Shown: in pieces, positions 9,439 through 17,439 of the stretch
How the letters are laid out: every line of letters starts with the position of its first letter
Position numbering within the stretch: the first letter of the stretch is position 1
Source of the DNA: Vicinamibacterales bacterium
Lineage (GTDB): Bacteria; Acidobacteriota; Vicinamibacteria; Vicinamibacterales; UBA2999
Assembly (NCBI GenBank): GCA_030680175.1
Contig: JAUXWO010000067.1
Span: 1 to 59,878, forward strand
Reading direction: 5' to 3'
DNA length: 59,878 nt
Made by a program: the position numbers and the translations under genes
Notes under the pieces: generated by a model
What the model saw: only the letters and a program-made list of their open reading frames with translations
Database searches by the model: none
Told to the model about the DNA's origin: nothing

Positions 9439-9577
9439 CTCATAGAGCGCCCGTGTAGACACCAAGTATCCACTCCTGCGACCTGCACGCAAACACGGCC
9501 CGGAGTTTGGTATGGGATCTGGCGTTGAAGTTTTTCTTTGCAAGACCTTGATGTGAACGTAACCCTGGGGGTTTCCT

Positions 9578-10006
9578 GTGGCCGAACGCTTTTCGACGCC
9601 ACGAGCCGTAGCAGCAACATCCCGTGGCCCAATCGGCCACGCGGTGAAGGTGCCGGCTCGCTTGACCTGGAAGGATCAGACCGGTGCGACCCGCGTCGCG
9701 TCGGTCGTAACGCGTGAAGTAACCGACGAGAGCGTGTTCGTGGAGTGCGAGACCCGCACCGCGATCCCGCTCTACCGCCTGGTGCACCTGCAGCTCGAGC
9801 AGGCGGCCCAGGGCCATGACGCCCTCCCCGCGCCCTTGCGGGACGGGCGGGTGCTCTCGGCCGTGTGGCATGTGGCGCCGACGCGCCCGAGCACCGGGAC
9901 GCCGGGCGGCTACCGGCTGCGATTTCTTGTCGACCCGGGCCACCGCACGGGTGGGGCGCCGGAGACGCTTGCGGGTCGTGCGCGGCTGATGGCCGTGGCC
10001 AGCTGA
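9578..10006 (+). CDS. PilZ-like domain protein
   Basis: 142 residues from a GTG. The core VKVPARLTWKDQTG...ASVVTREVTDESVFVEC, followed by a C-terminal YRLRFL strand, resembles PilZ-type beta-barrels used as c-di-GMP receptors. The classical RxxxR motif is not clear; the N-terminal arm is SRGPIGHAVKVPARL. It could be a PilZ variant that does not bind c-di-GMP. It stands alone behind an unusual AT-rich leader with repeated motifs and ends at a strong hairpin. Family assignment is by pattern only. Confidence 0.6.
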   Translation: MAERFSTPRAVAATSRGPIGHAVKVPARLTWKDQTGATRVASVVTREVTDESVFVECETRTAIPLYRLVHLQLEQAAQGHDALPAPLRDGRVLSAVWHVAPTRPSTGTPGGYRLRFLVDPGHRTGGAPETLAGRARLMAVAS

Positions 10007-10039
10007 TCCGACACGGCACGCACCTCACGCGTTGCTCGA

Positions 10040-10078
10040 GGCCCGGCGCCTGTCTTCCCTGGTTACAGGCGCCGGGCC
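10040..10078. terminator. Strong bidirectional hairpin between convergent genes
   Basis: A perfect 14-bp inverted repeat (GGCCCGGCGCCTGT and its complement) with an 11-base loop, 34 bases after the PilZ-like stop and 43 before the convergent hydrolase stop. No T-run, but position and stability fit a two-way transcription terminator. Confidence 0.7.
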
Positions 10079-10120
10079 GCTCTCCACGCCCGTCCCGCGC
10101 GGCGTCCCGGTGACGCGGCC

Positions 10121-11023
10121 CTATCCGGCCGCGCGCTTGCGGTAGTACCGTGCCAGGCCCTGCCACAACTGACCGAAGGGCGCCGCCAGCTCCGTCGCGC
10201 GCGCCTCCTCTGGCGGCATCGCGCTCGACACGTCCGCGCGCAGCCGGTCGGCAAACGCGGCCATCTTCTCGTCGTCATCGCCGTCGAGCGTGAGCGTCGC
10301 CTGCACGGTGGCGGCGGCGCCGGCGAGGGCCTCGCGGAACCGCGCGAGGTGATCGCCCACGGGCGACACCGCGCCGAAGTGCGTCAGGAAGAGCCCCGAC
10401 GGCCGCCAGGCCTCGAGGGCCTGCAGGCTCTCCTCCCAGCGCTCCAGGTCGATGTCCGGCGGCGGCGTGGGCGCGATCAGGTACCCGGCACTGACACGGA
10501 TGCCCGCGGTGTCGCCGACGTAGGCCAGGCCCGTCTCCTCGTCCAGGTAGCTCACGTGATGCACGGCATGGCCGGGCGTATACGCCACGGTCAACGCCCG
10601 GCCCGCGACATCGATGCGTTCGCCCCCGTTGAGCACGGTCACGTCGCCTTCGGGCGTCGGCAGGAACGGCCCCCACAGGCGGTCCATCGCGTCGCCGTAG
10701 AGCCGCGTCGCGCTCGCCAGGAGCTTCTCGGGATGCACCATGTGCGGGGCGCCGCGTGCGTGCACGTAGACGCGCAGCCCGGGCAGCCGCGCGGCCAGCG
10801 CGCCGGTGGCCCCGGCGTGGTCGAGATGGATGTGCGTGAGGAGCAGCGCGCGCACGTCCTCCAGCGAGTGGCCGAGCGCGCGCAGGCCGCGCTCGAGCGC
10901 GGGCAGGCACGAGGCCGGGCCCGGGTCCACCAGCACCAGCCCTTCGGGCGCGCGAATGACCCCGGTCGCGATCACGCGCGGCTGGTCACGAAAGTGCAGA
11001 TCGATCACCAACGGTTCCGTCAT
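10121..11023 (-). CDS. Metallo-beta-lactamase-fold hydrolase
   Basis: 300 residues with the MBL metal signature LLTHIHLDHAGATG (HxHxDH), a later His in YTPGHAVHHVSYLDE and an Asp in LAYVGDTAGI. The C-terminal part (SGLFLTHFG) continues the fold. No signal peptide, so probably cytoplasmic. It is the last gene of a minus-strand operon that starts with cysteine dioxygenase and is 7 bases after the SnoaL-like gene. A sulfur role (for example glyoxalase-II or persulfide dioxygenase-like) is possible from context but not shown by motifs. Confidence 0.88.
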   Translation of the reverse strand: MTEPLVIDLHFRDQPRVIATGVIRAPEGLVLVDPGPASCLPALERGLRALGHSLEDVRALLLTHIHLDHAGATGALAARLPGLRVYVHARGAPHMVHPEKLLASATRLYGDAMDRLWGPFLPTPEGDVTVLNGGERIDVAGRALTVAYTPGHAVHHVSYLDEETGLAYVGDTAGIRVSAGYLIAPTPPPDIDLERWEESLQALEAWRPSGLFLTHFGAVSPVGDHLARFREALAGAAATVQATLTLDGDDDEKMAAFADRLRADVSSAMPPEEARATELAAPFGQLWQGLARYYRKRAAG

Positions 11024-11030
11024 CTCCCCC

Positions 11031-11540
11031 TCACGACAGCGGCTCGAGTCCCCCGACGAGGACGACCTCGCGGATCACCCATCGGTCCTCGTGGCGCACC
11101 ATGACGATGTCGAGTTCCCGGGCTTCGTAGGCGCGCCCGGCCGCGTCGCCGTCCCGGAAGCGCGCCTCCGCCACGAGCGAGACGCGCGCCTGCAGGCCCG
11201 CGCCGTCCACGGCGACGACGACATCCACGAACGAGATCTCGAGTTCGCGCAGCATGCCGCCCGTGCGTGCGGCCGCCGCGATCACCGCCTCACGTCCGCG
11301 CAGTTCCCGAAACGGCGGACCCGCATCCACGAACAGGTCGGGATGGAACTCCTGCCGGAGCCCGGCCACACGGCCCAGCCGCGCGAGGTCCCCGTCTCCC
11401 GCATCGGACCCGACGGCGGCGGCGACCCGGCCGAGCGCGGCGCGGATCTGGGCCTCATCGCCCGGGAACAGCCAGCCCCACGCGATCCAGCCCGCGAGCA
11501 ACGCGAGGGCACCGGCCAGAAGTTGAACGGGGCGCACCAT
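11031..11540 (-). CDS. Membrane-anchored SnoaL/NTF2-like protein
   Basis: 169 residues. An N-terminal hydrophobic anchor (QLLAGALALLAGWIAWGWLF) is followed by a compact alpha+beta domain of NTF2/SnoaL appearance, including REAVIAAAARTGGMLRELEI and a C-terminal MVRHEDRWVIREVVLVG strand typical of that fold. The function is unknown; the fold is used by both enzymes and binding proteins. It lies 7 bases from both lepB upstream and the MBL hydrolase downstream, so it is probably co-translated with them and exposed outside the cytoplasm. Confidence 0.7.
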   Translation of the reverse strand: MVRPVQLLAGALALLAGWIAWGWLFPGDEAQIRAALGRVAAAVGSDAGDGDLARLGRVAGLRQEFHPDLFVDAGPPFRELRGREAVIAAAARTGGMLRELEISFVDVVVAVDGAGLQARVSLVAEARFRDGDAAGRAYEARELDIVMVRHEDRWVIREVVLVGGLEPLS

Positions 11541-11547
11541 GTGGGGC

Positions 11548-12072
11548 TCAGAAGATGACGGGGCCCAGGAGGCGGGCGCGCGAGGTCGTGCCCATCGTGT
11601 GCAGCGCCATCGGCATCCCGCGGTTGTCCCCGACCACGAAGTACTCGTCGGGGCCGAGTTCGGTCTCGTCGAGATTCCAGGCCTGCCGCGCGATCACGTA
11701 CGGCTCGTCGAGCCGCTCGCCATTGATCATCATCTGGCCGCCCCGCATCGCCAGCCGCTCGCCCGGCAACGCCACCAGCCGCTTCACGTAGACGGCACGG
11801 CGTCCCGCCAGCCGCACCGCCACGATGTCTCCGCGTGCGGGCGCCCGCCAGCGGTACGTCAGCAGGCTGACGAGGACGAATTCGCCGGGCCGGATGGTGG
11901 GGTCCATGCTGACGCCCACGCCCCGCACCGGCAGGAGCACGAACGTGAAGACGACGACCGCGACCGCGATGACGACCGTGATGCGCGCGAGTGTGCGCAC
12001 GGGCCGGCGCCCCAGCACGACCCGTTGCCAGGCGGGGGGATCGGGCGCCGCGGCCGCCGTGTCGATGCTCAC
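11548..12072 (-). CDS. lepB: Signal peptidase I
   Basis: 174 residues from a GTG whose first bases overlap the cysteine dioxygenase TGA (GTGA). One membrane anchor (residues 31-48) precedes the catalytic domain: Ser55 in VGVSMDPT and Lys97 in YVKRLVALPGE, the Ser/Lys dyad that cleaves Sec signal peptides on the outer face of the inner membrane. The last conserved box reads VVGDNRGMPMALHTMG rather than the more usual GDNR...SxDSR...G. It is short for the family but complete. An upstream ATG would run far into the preceding gene and is not believed. Confidence 0.93.
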   Translation of the reverse strand: MSIDTAAAAPDPPAWQRVVLGRRPVRTLARITVVIAVAVVVFTFVLLPVRGVGVSMDPTIRPGEFVLVSLLTYRWRAPARGDIVAVRLAGRRAVYVKRLVALPGERLAMRGGQMMINGERLDEPYVIARQAWNLDETELGPDEYFVVGDNRGMPMALHTMGTTSRARLLGPVIF

Positions 12073-12629
12073 TCGTGGTACGACAGCGCCTTCACGACCT
12101 CGCGGTACCGTCCATCCCCGTCGGCCACGAACACCTTGCAGTTGTCCAGGCTGCCGCCGTAGATGTGGAGGGTCACGGAGGCGCGATCCGCGCGCCCATT
12201 GCCCAGGACGTGGTAATCGGTGGGCGGGATGAGACGCCCGGCCGATCCGACCCCGGCGGCGATGGTGCCGAGCGGGGTCGCGCGGAAGCGGCCGTCGTCG
12301 TCGGGGGCCACGTCGTACTGCGTCACCGACATCTCGCCTTCGACCACGCCCTCGACGCACCAGAGGCCGCCGTGGTCGTGGACGGGGGTCGCCTGGCCGG
12401 GGCCCCAGGTCATGACGACCGCGGTGTAGCGGCCCTGCGGATCCTGGTGCAGCAGGCGGCGGGCGTAGCAGTCGGGCCGCGCCGCGCGGAAGTGGTCGGG
12501 CAGGCCGAGCGCCGCGCGGCCGAGCAGATCCTCGAGGTCGCGCTTCACCTGGATCGTGATCGTCTCGGGATCGCCGGACGCGACCGCCGCGTCGAGCCGG
12601 GTGATCAGTTCGTCGAGCCCCGCTACCAC
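12069..12629 (-). CDS. Cysteine dioxygenase (type I CDO family)
   Basis: 186-residue cupin that oxidises L-cysteine (or a related thiol) to the sulfinic acid with iron and O2. Metal ligands: the His pair in TPVHDHGGLWC and a third His in TLHIYGG. The Cys in GGLWC corresponds to the Cys of the eukaryotic Cys-Tyr cofactor. The GTG at 12629 is favoured by GGAGG a few bases upstream; the longer in-frame extension to 12746 is Arg-rich and unlikely. It is the first gene of the CDO-lepB-SnoaL-MBL operon. A mercaptopropionate or other thiol substrate cannot be excluded. Confidence 0.88.
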   Translation of the reverse strand: MVAGLDELITRLDAAVASGDPETITIQVKRDLEDLLGRAALGLPDHFRAARPDCYARRLLHQDPQGRYTAVVMTWGPGQATPVHDHGGLWCVEGVVEGEMSVTQYDVAPDDDGRFRATPLGTIAAGVGSAGRLIPPTDYHVLGNGRADRASVTLHIYGGSLDNCKVFVADGDGRYREVVKALSYHE

Positions 12630-12817
12630 CGTGCCTCCTCTGCGGGGAACCTCCCGCGCCACTCGCGCGATTCTCCCCCGAAAGCTCCCGGCGCCGCAAC
12701 CCGCGCCGCGTGCGCGTACGCCCGTGCGCCGCGTGCGGCTGCGCATCCGCGCTCACGGGGCGCCATCCGGGGAGGCGGGCTCAAGTCCGTGACGGCGCGG
12801 CCGATTACGTGACCGCT

Positions 12818-13036
12818 ATGACGTGGAACTACGAACTGAACGGCCTGACCGTCTCGCACGAACTACGCCGGCTGCCCGGGGGGCACTGCGAACTCCGGAT
12901 GACGGACTTCGACGGTTACGCCAAGCTCGAACGGTACGACGACGAGTTCGCCGCCCTGCGGCGCCAGATGGACCTCGAGCGCACGCTCATCGTCCGCGGC
13001 TGGGGTCTCGGCGGCTTCGTCGGCTACTGGGCGTAG
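12818..13036 (+). CDS. Small hypothetical protein, 72 residues
   Basis: Begins with MTWNYELNGLTVSHELRR and ends with GWGLGGFVGYWA. It has no signal peptide or known domain. The composition (mixed acidic and aromatic residues, DGYAKLERYDDEFAALRRQ) looks like a real folded polypeptide rather than an Arg-rich shadow frame. It is divergent from cysteine dioxygenase (188-bp gap) and convergent with the S9 peptidase. I do not recognise the family. Confidence 0.55.
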   Translation: MTWNYELNGLTVSHELRRLPGGHCELRMTDFDGYAKLERYDDEFAALRRQMDLERTLIVRGWGLGGFVGYWA

Positions 13037-13042
13037 CCGCCG

Positions 13043-15466
13043 TCAGCGCGGCTTCAGGGTGTTGTCGAACAGCTTGAGGACGCGCTTGTACTCGTCTGCC
13101 CAGCCCGTCTCCTCCACGAACCCGTGATCCTCGACCGGATACACGGCCAGTTCCCAGTTCTCCTTCCGAAGCTCGATCAACCGCTGGGCCAGGCGCACCG
13201 AGTCCTGGAAGTGGACGTTCACGTCCACCATGCCGTGGCACATCAGGAGCGCGCCCTTCAGGCCGTCGGCGAAGTAGATCGGTGAACTCTTCCGGTAGGC
13301 CTCCTGATCGGTCTGCGGCTCGTTGAGGATGTTCGACGTGTACGGGTGGTTGTAGTGCGCCCAGTCCGTCACGGGACGCAGGGCCGCCCCCGCGGCGAAC
13401 ACGTCCGGGGTCGTGAACATCGCCATCAGCGTGATGAAGCCGCCGTAGCTGCCGCCGTAGACGCCGATGCGGCGCGGCTGCACACGATGCGACTTCGCCA
13501 GGTACGCCGCCCCGTCCACCACGTCCTCGAGATCCTTGCCGCCCATCCACCGGTAGATCGCCGTCCGCCAGTCGCGACCGTAGCCCGCGCTCGCGCGGTA
13601 GTCGGGATCCAGCACCACGTAGCCCTGTGATGCGAGCAGGTGGTGGAACATGTACTCGCGGTAGTAGCTCGACCAGTAGCGATGCGCGTTCTGCAGGTAC
13701 CCCGCGCCGTGCACGAAGATCACCGCCGGGTTCGACGGGTGACGCCGCGCGCCGACCATCTCCGGCGTGTACAGCCGCGCGTGCACCTGCTGGCCGTCCC
13801 GCGTGGTGTAGGTCACGAGCTGCGGCTCGACCCACTTGTGCGACAGCCACTCCTCCGACGGGCTCGTCGTGATCTTCGTCTGCGCGGCCCCCGCCTGATT
13901 CGCCATCAGGTGCACCTCGGGCGGACGCGTCGCGGTCGAGTGGATCACCGCGAACATCCCATCGTCGGGTGACACTTCCCCGCCGTGAAAACCGGGGGTG
14001 GTCGTCAGGCGCGTCCGCTCGCCGCCGCTCGTCGGGAGCGCGTAGAGGTGCCGCTCGCCGGGATGCACTTCGGTGGACTGGATGTAGAACCGCCGGCCAT
14101 CGGCCGACAGCTGCGCCGTGTCGATCTCCCACGTGCCGGAGGTGAGCTGCCGGCGCTCGGCGCCGGGTGCGGCGGCGTCGACGGTGTAGAGGTGCATCCA
14201 GCCATCGTGCTCGGCCAGGAACCACACGGTGCGGTTGTCCGGCAGCCAGCCGAGGCCGCCCGAGACGTTCGAGGACGGACCGATCTCGCGCACCCAGGCG
14301 TCATCGCGCAGGTGATCGAGCACACGCGTCCGCCCCGTGGCCGGATCGACATGCACCAGCCACCGGTCCTGGTTGTCGTTCGACCGCACCGACGCGACGA
14401 CATGCTGGCCGTCGGCCGACGGCAGCAGCGTCCCCCACCGCACCTCGCGCACGGGCGCGGCCGGTTCGGCCGGCTTCGCGGGCGGCGGGGCCTCCGTGGA
14501 GGCCGGCAGGGGCCGCGGAATCACCTGCGGCTCGATGATGCCGTCGAGCCCGGCCCACACGGCGTCCCCGGTGCGGACGTTCATGACCGCGAGCCGGCGT
14601 CGCTCGAGCGCATCGCCCACACGAATGCGGGTGTCGATCGGTTCGGTGTAAGACGACTCGCTCACGTAGCGCGGCACGTTGGCCGTACGCGCGTTGGCCG
14701 CGGCTTCGGCCACGACGAGATACACGTGGGACTCGTCGCCCGAGAGGGTGGCGTCGACCACGCGCTGGCGCTCGGCCAGCTCGAAGCGCGGCAGCGCGCG
14801 GGCGAGGTCGCGCGCCTCATCGCGCTTGCGGCGCTCGGCCGCCTCCCGGACCCAGTCGATCAGCCGTGCCTCTTCCTCCTTGACGAAGCGCTGGCTGTCG
14901 GTGAGGCGCGGCTCGGCACGGCGGGGGGCCACGTCGGTCAACTGGACCAGCGCGCCGCCGGCCACCTGATCCACCGGCACGACGAAGACGTTGTTGTCGC
15001 GGATGAAGGTGACGTGGGTGCCGTTGCGCGCCCACCGGGGTGCGGACTCGGCGCCGGTCGTACGCGTCACGTCGACGCGCGTGCCGGCCTGCGTGTCGAT
15101 GATGACGATGTCGCCGCGCTCCACGCCCAGCTGGCGCCGCCGGGTCGCATCCCAGGTGCCGTTCGGGAGGGGCGCGGTGCGCCGCTCCTCGTCGGTCAGA
15201 CGCCTGGGCGCGCCGCCATCGCGCCCGACCACCCAGGTGGCGGCCTCGTCCTCGCCGTGCATGCGCCACTCGAAGTAGAGGCGAGAGGAATCGCCGGACC
15301 ACCGCAGGTCGGACGGCGCGTAGCCGACGAGCGCCGGCCCGCGCATGATGCTGTCGACGGTCAGCGGAATGCCGGACCGCGCCTGCTCTTCCGCCGCCGG
15401 GACCGCGATGACACACGCGACCGCGATCGCGGCCGCCATGCACGAAGACCTGAGGGTGCTGCGCAT
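13043..15466 (-). CDS. Secreted S9 family prolyl oligopeptidase / DPP-IV-like peptidase
   Basis: 807 residues with an N-terminal signal peptide (AAAIAVACVIAVPAAEEQ). The middle is a WD/PD40-type beta-propeller with DPP-IV N-terminal-domain repeats; the C-terminal 250 residues form the alpha/beta hydrolase. Catalytic triad: Ser in YGGSYGGFITL, Asp in GMVDVNVHFQDS, and His in VEDHGFVEE. Probably a periplasmic or outer-surface peptidase that trims peptides after Pro or Ala. Its transcript is separated from the upstream lipoprotein gene by a strong hairpin. Confidence 0.95.
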   Translation of the reverse strand: MRSTLRSSCMAAAIAVACVIAVPAAEEQARSGIPLTVDSIMRGPALVGYAPSDLRWSGDSSRLYFEWRMHGEDEAATWVVGRDGGAPRRLTDEERRTAPLPNGTWDATRRRQLGVERGDIVIIDTQAGTRVDVTRTTGAESAPRWARNGTHVTFIRDNNVFVVPVDQVAGGALVQLTDVAPRRAEPRLTDSQRFVKEEEARLIDWVREAAERRKRDEARDLARALPRFELAERQRVVDATLSGDESHVYLVVAEAAANARTANVPRYVSESSYTEPIDTRIRVGDALERRRLAVMNVRTGDAVWAGLDGIIEPQVIPRPLPASTEAPPPAKPAEPAAPVREVRWGTLLPSADGQHVVASVRSNDNQDRWLVHVDPATGRTRVLDHLRDDAWVREIGPSSNVSGGLGWLPDNRTVWFLAEHDGWMHLYTVDAAAPGAERRQLTSGTWEIDTAQLSADGRRFYIQSTEVHPGERHLYALPTSGGERTRLTTTPGFHGGEVSPDDGMFAVIHSTATRPPEVHLMANQAGAAQTKITTSPSEEWLSHKWVEPQLVTYTTRDGQQVHARLYTPEMVGARRHPSNPAVIFVHGAGYLQNAHRYWSSYYREYMFHHLLASQGYVVLDPDYRASAGYGRDWRTAIYRWMGGKDLEDVVDGAAYLAKSHRVQPRRIGVYGGSYGGFITLMAMFTTPDVFAAGAALRPVTDWAHYNHPYTSNILNEPQTDQEAYRKSSPIYFADGLKGALLMCHGMVDVNVHFQDSVRLAQRLIELRKENWELAVYPVEDHGFVEETGWADEYKRVLKLFDNTLKPR

Positions 15467-15490
15467 AGTTCCGAGAGTCTAGCGCAGAGC

Positions 15491-15535
15491 GGCGGCCGTC
15501 CCGCCAGGAAGATGATGAATCGCGGGACGGCCGCC
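15491..15535 (-). terminator. 14-bp-stem hairpin after the glycine-zipper lipoprotein gene
   Basis: GGCGGCCGTCCCGC and its exact complement with a 17-base spacer, 18 bases past the lipoprotein stop codon on the minus strand. No T-run, but a perfect 14-bp stem. It separates this gene from the S9 peptidase gene. Confidence 0.6.
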
Positions 15536-15552
15536 GGTATAAGGCCGTGTGC

Positions 15553-16263
15553 TTAGTCGTCGACGGGCACGCGCACCGTGAGCGGCGCCGTCAGCCTCGT
15601 CGAGACGACCGTGCCGGGCGCGAGGATGATCTCGTCGCCGCGCGTGGCCAGCACCACGCCCGTGCCGGCGGCGGCGCCAAGGCCGGTGCCGATCGCGGCG
15701 CCCTTCTTGCCGCCCGCGATCGCCCCGGCGATCGCCCCGGCGCCGGCGCCGATGCCGATCTTCGTGGCGTCATCCTTCTTGGTCGGCTGGGCGCTGTACG
15801 CGAGCCGCTCGGCGGCGATGGCATACGTCCTCCCTGCCGTCTCGACCTCGGTGAAGGTGAAGGCAATGCGCGCAACGCCCTTCACCTTGCCCGCGCGGTC
15901 CGCCTGCAGCACCGACCCGATCAGCTCGGCGCCTTCGGCCAGCGCGTCCACGCCGTCGACGCGGACGCCGTCGCGCAGGATGCCGCGCACGCGATCCTCG
16001 ACCGCGCTCCCGTCCGAGGAGACGCGCGAGACGAGGCCCACGCGCAGCACCGTGCCGGCCGGGATGGTGACCTCGCGGAACGCGGGGCCGCGGGCGGGCA
16101 ACAGCCGGCCGAGGAGGCCGGGCGCCGCGTCGTCCTTCGCGCGGGCTTCGTTCGTGGCGGACGCCGCCGTGGCGGGCGCCGTGGGCTCGGAGTCGGCGGG
16201 GCTGCCGGCACACGCGATGCCAAGCGCGACCGCCGTGATCGCCGCTGCCAGCCGGCTCGTCAT
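15553..16263 (-). CDS. Putative lipoprotein with glycine-zipper domain
   Basis: 236 residues from an ATG with GGAGGTGG just upstream. The N-terminus MTSRLAAAITAVALGIACAG resembles a lipoprotein signal ending at Cys18. A beta-rich middle region is followed by a Gly/Ala zipper near residues 170-205 (IGIGAGAGAIAGAIAGGKKG and onward) of the kind that inserts in or packs against membranes. It ends with a conserved-looking strand GDEIILAPGTVVSTRL. Probably an envelope protein; no enzymatic motif is seen. Confidence 0.75.
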   Translation of the reverse strand: MTSRLAAAITAVALGIACAGSPADSEPTAPATAASATNEARAKDDAAPGLLGRLLPARGPAFREVTIPAGTVLRVGLVSRVSSDGSAVEDRVRGILRDGVRVDGVDALAEGAELIGSVLQADRAGKVKGVARIAFTFTEVETAGRTYAIAAERLAYSAQPTKKDDATKIGIGAGAGAIAGAIAGGKKGAAIGTGLGAAAGTGVVLATRGDEIILAPGTVVSTRLTAPLTVRVPVDD

Positions 16264-16427
16264 GACCACCTCCCTCTGGATGAATCTCATGCCATGTGGG
16301 AGAGCAAGCGGCGCGCCAGTTCCGCACACAGCAGAGCTGTGGCGACAAGCGCCTATCGCTCATGGACTTACGCAGGCGGACACGCCGGGACTCCCGGGGC
16401 GCACGGCCCGGGTGGGCAGATTCGAGG

Positions 16428-16456
16428 GGACCGGGAGGTAGTTCCTACCTAGTGTC
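16428..16456 (-). terminator. Interrupted hairpin downstream of the GGDEF gene
   Basis: GGAC-cggg-AGGTAG-ttc-CTACCT-agt-GTCC: a 6-bp inner stem with a 3-base loop plus a 4-bp outer stem, 20 bases after the GGDEF stop on the minus strand. No T-run; terminator or operator. Confidence 0.35.
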
Positions 16457-16475
16457 CTGCCGGGGCCGGAGGGCC

Positions 16476-17237
16476 TTAGTCGTGCCCGGGCCGATCGTCC
16501 GGCTGCGTGTGCGGGAGGTCGGTGCCCGCCAGTTCGAGCGGGCCCGCCACGCCGAGATTGACGCGGGTCACGCGGTTGCCGCCGGCGAGACGCGCCTCGC
16601 GGAGGCCGTGGCGCGCCGCCTTGATGAGGTCCAGCTCTTCCCAGGCCGACTCGCGCTCGGGCACGGCGGTGGCGAGCGCCACACTCACCGTCACGACCGG
16701 CGAACCTGCATCGCGCGCATGCGGCACCTGGAGCGCCTCGACGACCTGGCGCGCGCGTTCCGCCACGCTCAAGGCGCCGTGGCTGTCGGTGCCGGCCAGC
16801 GTCAACGCGAACTCGTCGCGGTGGTAGCGGGCGACGAGGTCGCCGGGGCGGCCCACGACGCTCGAGAGCGCGCGGCCGACCTGCTTCAGGCACTCGTCGC
16901 CGGCCCGGCGGCCGTACTGCCGGTTGTAGGCGCGGAAGTCATCGAGATCGACGAGCACGAGGGACACCGGGTACCCGTCGCGCCGCGAGCGGCGCCACTC
17001 GAGTTCGAGAAACCCGAGGAACTGCTCGTGGTTGGCCACGGCGGTCAGGGAGTCTTCCGTGCTCTGGCGGCCGAGCTGGAGCCGGGCGGACTCGAGCTCC
17101 GTCGTGCGGCTCTCGAGGGCCTGCGCCGTCTCCCGCAACCGCGCCTCGAGCGACCGGTGGCGGACGAACAGCCAGGCCACGGCCGCGACCAGTGCGACCA
17201 CGAGGGCCACTATCGCCGAGCCTACGTCCCCTTGCAC
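16476..17237 (-). CDS. Membrane-anchored degenerate GGDEF domain protein
   Basis: 253 residues: one N-terminal membrane helix ([17 protein letters not shown]), a coiled coil of about residues 28-60, then a GGDEF-type domain. The metal Asp segment [13 protein letters not shown] is present, but the active-site loop reads RYHRDEF instead of RYGGDEF, and the NDxxGHxxGD helix is [10 protein letters not shown]. The inhibitory-site RxxD is intact five residues before the loop ([14 protein letters not shown]). It therefore looks like a catalytically weak or dead cyclase that could still bind c-di-GMP through the I-site. Residual activity cannot be excluded. Confidence 0.85.
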   Translation of the reverse strand: MQGDVGSAIVALVVALVAAVAWLFVRHRSLEARLRETAQALESRTTELESARLQLGRQSTEDSLTAVANHEQFLGFLELEWRRSRRDGYPVSLVLVDLDDFRAYNRQYGRRAGDECLKQVGRALSSVVGRPGDLVARYHRDEFALTLAGTDSHGALSVAERARQVVEALQVPHARDAGSPVVTVSVALATAVPERESAWEELDLIKAARHGLREARLAGGNRVTRVNLGVAGPLELAGTDLPHTQPDDRPGHD

Positions 17238-17439
17238 TGCATTTCCTTCCGGGCCGCGTCGGTGCCAGCCCGGCGCATTCTACCTCGACCGTCCTGTCAA
17301 TCCGCCGGTATATCATCGGCAGTGCGTGCGCTCTCGAGCAGGCGCGTGCAACGCGCCCCTGACAGCGTGGCACACCGTGCCTGCAGAGACAGCGTCAACG
17401 ACCGCGATTACCCCTCATTCCCCGTGGAGGCCGTCTACG

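Larger units (their letters stand above)
9276..9577. promoter_or_regulatory. AT-rich intergenic island with repeated GTATCCA motif
   Basis: 302 bp between the sigma-54 activator and the PilZ-like gene, visibly less GC-rich than the surroundings. It contains GTATCCA at 9361 and 9466, the reverse complement TGGATAC at 9381, and a variant CTATCCA at 9391. The first two facing copies form the dyad GTATCC-N15-GGATAC. It also holds two hairpins, listed separately. It looks like a promoter/operator region for the PilZ-like gene, but I found no convincing sigma-54 (-24/-12) or sigma-70 promoter. Confidence 0.45.

Noticed and set aside
9276-9577. A sigma-54 promoter in front of the PilZ-like gene
   Set aside because: TGGC and TTGC-like sequences occur but not at the required -24/-12 spacing.
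12630-12746. Longer cysteine dioxygenase N-terminus
   Set aside because: The extra residues are Arg/Gly-rich with no family similarity, and the GTG at 12629 has a good ribosome site.
17272-17300. TTGACA on the minus strand upstream of the GGDEF gene as a promoter
   Set aside because: The nearest -10-like hexamer (TAGAAT) is only 12 bases away, too close for a sigma-70 promoter.
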